DNA of 64,000 nt from Amoebidium appalachense (Eukaryota > Ichthyosporea): the NCBI GenBank assembly GCA_963693365.1, contig CAVNZM010000004.1, forward strand, positions 10,540,001 to 10,604,000, written 5' to 3'. The position numbers and the translations under genes were made by a program. Under the pieces are notes generated by a model, which saw nothing but the letters and a program-made list of their open reading frames with translations, made no database searches and was not told the DNA's origin. The stretch's first letter is position 1. Each line of letters starts with the position of its first letter. Below, piece by piece: positions 26,776 through 64,000 of this stretch.

Positions 26776-26788
26776 GCACACACGCGCG

Positions 26789-26820
<32 letters not shown>

Positions 26821-27284
26821 ACAAGACCCACCCATGCACTCAGACGTCGTGTGCATGCACGCACACACACACACACACACACGGACTCGACCGGTCAATT
26901 CAGACACTCGTGGACACACACACACACACACACACAACCCACCCATCACCCGTCAACTCACTCTCACCCATCACAATGCACTATGCACACATGCCTGTGT
27001 GTGTGCGCGCACATGCACGTGTGCGTGCGCGCACATGCCTGTGTGTGTGCGCGCACACACCGACACATGCCCTTGCACGCACGCACACGCACGCACACAC
27101 ACAACACAAACACACACCTGTGTGTGCGCGCAGGTGTCTTCATACACACACAAGCTCGCGCACACCCACACCCACACACACACGTGCAGGCACCCCACAC
27201 AACCACAGACAGGCATCCACACACAACCAGTCACCCATACATATGTACCACACACCGTACCGCACACACGCACACACACACACA

Positions 27285-27285
27285 A

Positions 27286-27362
<77 letters not shown>

Positions 27363-27378
27363 CCCACGGACACCCATG

Positions 27379-27434
<56 letters not shown>
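27285..27434. repeat. Pair of (CA)n microsatellites
   Basis: Two (CA)n tracts separated by an ATGCCCACGGACACCCATGC-type spacer; a similar spacer follows the second tract. This suggests local duplication of tract plus spacer. Intergenic. Confidence 0.9.
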
Positions 27435-27436
<2 letters not shown>

Positions 27437-27472
27437 CCCACTTGCACCCATGGATATGATATGTACCGCGCA

Positions 27473-27504
<32 letters not shown>

Positions 27505-27780
27505 AACACACAAGCACAAGCACAGGCATACGCACACGCACACGCACACGTGTGTGTGCGCGCGCGCGCGCGCACGGGCAGGCACCCATGCACACTCTGT
27601 TCCCCCCCCCCCTCCCCCCCCCCCTCCCCCCCCCCCCCCCCCCCCCCGCCAAAGGACCTGATCCCTGTTTGGAAAAAAGCGTTTTCAAGTTATAATGTTC
27701 AGCACCCTACCTCCCTGCCTCCCTACTCTCACAGTCTAACCCCCCCCCCCCTCCTCCCCCGGGTACTCTCTCACTGTAAC

Positions 27781-27816
<36 letters not shown>

Positions 27817-28244
27817 TGTCTCCCCCCTGTAACACGAACCCATGAATCTGCCGACACCTCCTACGCGACATCTACGATCTACGAGAACACTCTGTGGGTG
27901 AGGGATGTTTACAATGTACATGCATCAGCATGAGTAGAAATAAACAAGAACCGAGCAACGTGCACCGGGTACATGCAAAGTTATCTTTCTGCCAAGTTAT
28001 CCTCCCCCTCCCCCCCCCGCGCGGAAGGTAGCGGAGTCCGGATCGCAACGTACATACCCACCCACAGACCGTGCGCACGTGCACGAACACACACACCGAA
28101 TTCATTCGCTCACTGCCCCCCCCCCTACCACCTACTGAGGCGGTGTCTCCCTTTTCTTTCTTTTTTTTTTTTTTTCAAAAAGCCGCCTCTAGTAGATGTA
28201 TAACGTCGCACGTGCGGCAACACGTCAGTACGTGTTAGCCCCCC

Positions 28245-28260
28245 CCCCCCCCCCTCCCCC

Positions 28261-28300
<40 letters not shown>
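28245..28300. repeat. Long poly-C tract
   Basis: Almost pure poly-C of about 50 bases, broken by two T residues, in intergenic DNA. Its exact length is likely to be uncertain in any assembly. Confidence 0.9.
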
Positions 28301-28914
28301 ACACACACAAACCGTAAAAGAAAAAAGAAAAAAAATGAAAATTACTCGCTCAACTGGTTCCTAGGCCATCGGCAGTCATGCACGCATCCCCCTATACCAT
28401 GGCCACCCGCACAGCACATTCACTTGCCCACTCTCCCAAAACCCCTCTACTGGACTGATAAAGGTTCACCCAACCCCCCCCCCCCACCCCCACCTCACCC
28501 CAACCGTTCCACTACTATTACCCTTGAGTCAACCTGGCTACCCACCGGATCCGGAATTATATACAAATCCAACCCCCCTCCCTCCCCCCCCTCCCCCCTC
28601 CCCCCCCCCTCCCCCCCCCCCCCCCCCCCCCTTCCCCCTATGCCCTTTCAACAACCGAACGTTGAAATTTCATTTTCGTCACTAATATGTACATAATAGT
28701 AAAATATCAGTGATCGTTAATAAAACTCAATTGAATTCAAAAAACTAGAACCGTTTGCAGTTGTGGTCATGAATTTAAAAATTGTAGAAGCGTCTGCAGT
28801 TTATCCATATATATTTAAACTTTTTCATGCACGTATAGTATCCATATATTTATACAGATATACTGGCATATATCCAATTTCATATATAAATATTTCTTTC
28901 ATGCATGTTCAACA

Positions 28915-29015
28915 AGTACAACCGTTTGCAAGTGAATGTAACAGCGCTAGTTTGTTAATAAAATCACAAAATACAACCGTTTGTAAGTGAATGCAACAGC
29001 GCTGGTTTGTTACGG
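28915..29015. repeat. Direct repeat of about 42 bp
   Basis: Two copies of a segment containing ACAACCGTTTG, AAGTGAATG and AACAGCGCT, separated by a short AT-rich spacer. A third partial copy (AACCGTTTGCAG) lies near 28748. Intergenic, about 2 kb before the receptor gene. Confidence 0.8.
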
Positions 29016-30832
29016 TGCGTGATCTTCAAGTAACAGGGTTAAAAATGAAATTTAAAACCCTCAGGCGATTTAATAAGTAGGCTACTACAGCAATCGCTTA
29101 CGGTAATAGATTAAACATATTTCAACATTTTTTATTTCCCATTTCAAAGTTTCATGACTAGCAACTAACAAAAAAACTGCTTACTGCTGTTATCAAGACT
29201 TGCTGTGTTGGGCTTGAAGGTGCTACACTGATACGAGACCTAGGGGGACATGGTATGTGCTTTTTGATTGGGGTCTTTTATATCGAAGCCCCGAGAAGAC
29301 ATGATGATCCGCCAGGAATATTCCCCCTGCTTCGGATTCCGAATTTGGAAAGCCTTGCCTTGATACAAAAGGGGGGGAGGGGGCGGGTTTGAAGGAGGAT
29401 AAAGAAAAAATATTACAAAAGAACTTCACCAAATAAAATTTATACATATACGCCTCCGACGGTCATTCATGCTAGGGTGAATCCAATCGACATGTGCGCA
29501 CGCGCGTGCGGCCCGGGTGCGGCATGCGCATTCCAGGGGTTCGGTGATATTTTAAGGTTTATCCCCATTTTAGAGATAGCATAATGCTCATGGACATGGT
29601 AAAGACTCTAAAGAGACCGTACATAGGCTATATACCCAAAACACAATAGGGCATCACGGTAACCTATGTATTTCTGAAGCTTTTGAAAAAGATTCGAGGT
29701 CCATGAGGTGCACAAGTGACAATCATGCGTGACAATAGCCAAGTCACACCAGGCGGATAATAGGATTCTAATAAAAGCGTGAAATTTCGGCGTGATGGAA
29801 CATTCCAGGCCACTGCTAACTTCATTAGTCAATAATCTCAGTACACATAAGATATATGGTGCTGTTTTGGTTGGTTCAACGGGCCTGAAAGAAGAGTCTT
29901 ATCACGCAGTTCCCGATTAATTTGATACCCAAAACATCTACTAGTAGTACGCCACCATATAAGTATGGATCCGAGTGGTAGCCGGGGCGGGTCTGAGATC
30001 TGTAAATATAGCCCCAGCTTTGCAATTCAACACGTGTACGATTACATCTGTACATTGAACCATCTGACCTGTGCACACAATTAAAAGCCCTTATGTAGTG
30101 GTTGGAGAAATGTTATGAATTTTTTTTTCCTGTCCTTGGGTATCATATAGCCACGATTTTCAAGACCTGTACAATCATGCATTTTAATTCTTGTGAACAG
30201 TTCACATGATTTAAGTCAAGAAAATCCCCCTACACCATCTTGGCATTTTATGGAATGCTTTTGTTAGAAACTCTTTTGAAGGCTGGCGAACACTGAATCA
30301 CTGAGGCATCAATGCGAACATGTACACACAGTGACTTGCAAGTAATTTTTGATACCTTTGTAGTAGCTTAGAGCTAAGCATCAGCCCAACCAAATTTTTG
30401 GGCAATTAGTAAGACACCTTGCCTTTTTTTTGCCAACATCTAGCTGTATAAGTTTGCGTTCACCTGCGTCACCTCACATCATTTCTTCAATTCAGGCCCA
30501 CGCGGTAAAACTGTAAAGATTGTAGATGCAGATGATCACTCTTTTGAACAGTGCCATACTCTGACACTGTCAGGTTCAATGTTGGTGACATACGTATATA
30601 CTTACATGACAGGACTTTTTCGAACGTGGGTTTTTACCACCCTTTCTTGTTGTTACTTAGCCACTCACGCGTCAAGAAATTTTCCACGAGGATCTGAAGC
30701 ATTTTGTCAATTTACTCTTAGGCTGATCTGCCTGGCCTTCTCTTACCTTCCACATTGCTGTCCATCAGCCCAGTGTAGCTTCACGATCAGTGTGCATTAG
30801 AAAGAAAGGTGTGGGAATTAAAATGACAGCGG

Positions 30833-30839
30833 TATATAA
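30833..30839 (+). promoter_or_regulatory. Candidate TATA box of the receptor kinase gene
   Basis: TATATAA lies about 100 bp before the receptor start codon at 30937, in unique sequence. Spacing to an expected transcription start and short 5' UTR is reasonable. This is a motif match only. Confidence 0.45.
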
Positions 30840-30936
30840 GGGTGGCTGTTGTTGAACCTATATACAAAGAAAGTTCAGAATGCACCCGACCTAAATTGAC
30901 CTTAAGTTATCCAGATCAGCCTAAGAGTTATCAGTC

Positions 30937-63751
<32,815 letters not shown>

Positions 63752-64000
63752 ATGACGAAAATGAAGTGGCCCGCAACTTCAGAAGGCACCGAGCCGCTCG
63801 TAGACCAAGAGCTCCGGCCGTTTGGACACGAAAATGAAAACTCAAACGATCAAAAACGACGACCAAGGTCATTAAAACAAAAACTAATGGCAAGCACAGG
63901 GTTGTCTTCTAAGGATAAAAATAGTCCAGCTAGTCCCTCTGCAATTTCTTTCTCTTCACACGGTGGTTATTCGATGGATGGGTTCAACAATGGATCCACG
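63752..64000 (+). CDS. N-terminal exon of an unidentified gene (partial)
   Basis: An ATG at 63752 (MTKMKWPATSEGTEP) opens 83 codons with no stop to the window edge. The composition is polar and Ser/Lys-rich, with a basic patch QKRRPRSLKQK, so it is probably a disordered cytosolic or nuclear N-terminus. There is no signal peptide. Codon use resembles the other coding exons and contains no microsatellite. Family not recognised; it runs off the right edge. Confidence 0.55.
   Translation, partial: MTKMKWPATSEGTEPLVDQELRPFGHENENSNDQKRRPRSLKQKLMASTGLSSKDKNSPASPSAISFSSHGGYSMDGFNNGST

Larger units (their letters stand above)
25630..30936. other. Intergenic region upstream of the receptor kinase
   Basis: This holds no gene that I can support over 5.3 kb. 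It starts with unique AT-rich DNA (25630-26480). A minisatellite (26525-26775) and dense (CA)n with GC-rich variants (26780-27600) follow, then long poly-C tracts (27600-28640). From 28690 to 30936 it is again AT-rich unique sequence leading to the receptor gene's presumed promoter. Short open frames are present but are low complexity or unremarkable. Confidence 0.7.

Overview
This is nuclear DNA from a eukaryote. Genes are split by many spliceosomal GT-AG introns, and those introns and the intergenic spaces are filled with (CA)n/(TG)n, (CT)n and long poly-C/poly-G tracts. No bacterial operons, rRNA genes, convincing tRNAs or CRISPR arrays were seen. A receptor tyrosine kinase with EGF repeats points to Holozoa (animals or their unicellular relatives). 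The long, microsatellite-packed introns and the unfamiliar extracellular architecture would fit an ichthyosporean such as Sphaeroforma. That species-level guess is inference from memory and was not tested.

Layout: (1) 89-10477, minus strand: the N-terminal half and first AAA domain of an NVL/Rix7-type ribosome-biogenesis ATPase, 13 exons, running off the left edge. (2) 11558-13030, plus strand: an intronless 490-residue secreted or membrane protein of unknown family, divergent from NVL. (3) 15094-19910, minus strand: a membrane-anchored alpha/beta hydrolase in 7 exons. (4) 21349-25629, plus strand: a short alpha/beta hydrolase of the HPHP...GG type, 3 exons. (5) 30937-61251, plus strand: a receptor tyrosine kinase of about 2866 residues, which I reconstruct as 42 exons whose phases all agree. 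(6) 63752-64000: the first exon of a further gene, cut by the right edge. The remaining space is intergenic and is described entry by entry.

The centrepiece is gene 5. From the N-terminus it has a signal peptide, a Cys-rich segment, about 20 EGF-like exons, two Thr-rich mucin-like exons, then about 790 residues of hexapeptide repeats that look like a left-handed beta-helix. A single transmembrane helix, an apparently active tyrosine kinase domain and a 377-residue tail with repeated YQxM motifs follow. Hexapeptide beta-helices are best known from cytosolic acyltransferases, so a large tandem array in a receptor ectodomain is unusual. The YxxM array would be expected to recruit PI3-kinase regulatory subunits. 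Together these suggest a holozoan receptor with its own adhesive or ligand-binding ectodomain and direct PI3K coupling.

All exon boundaries were read by eye from splice motifs, frame continuity and family patterns. No search or transcript data were available.
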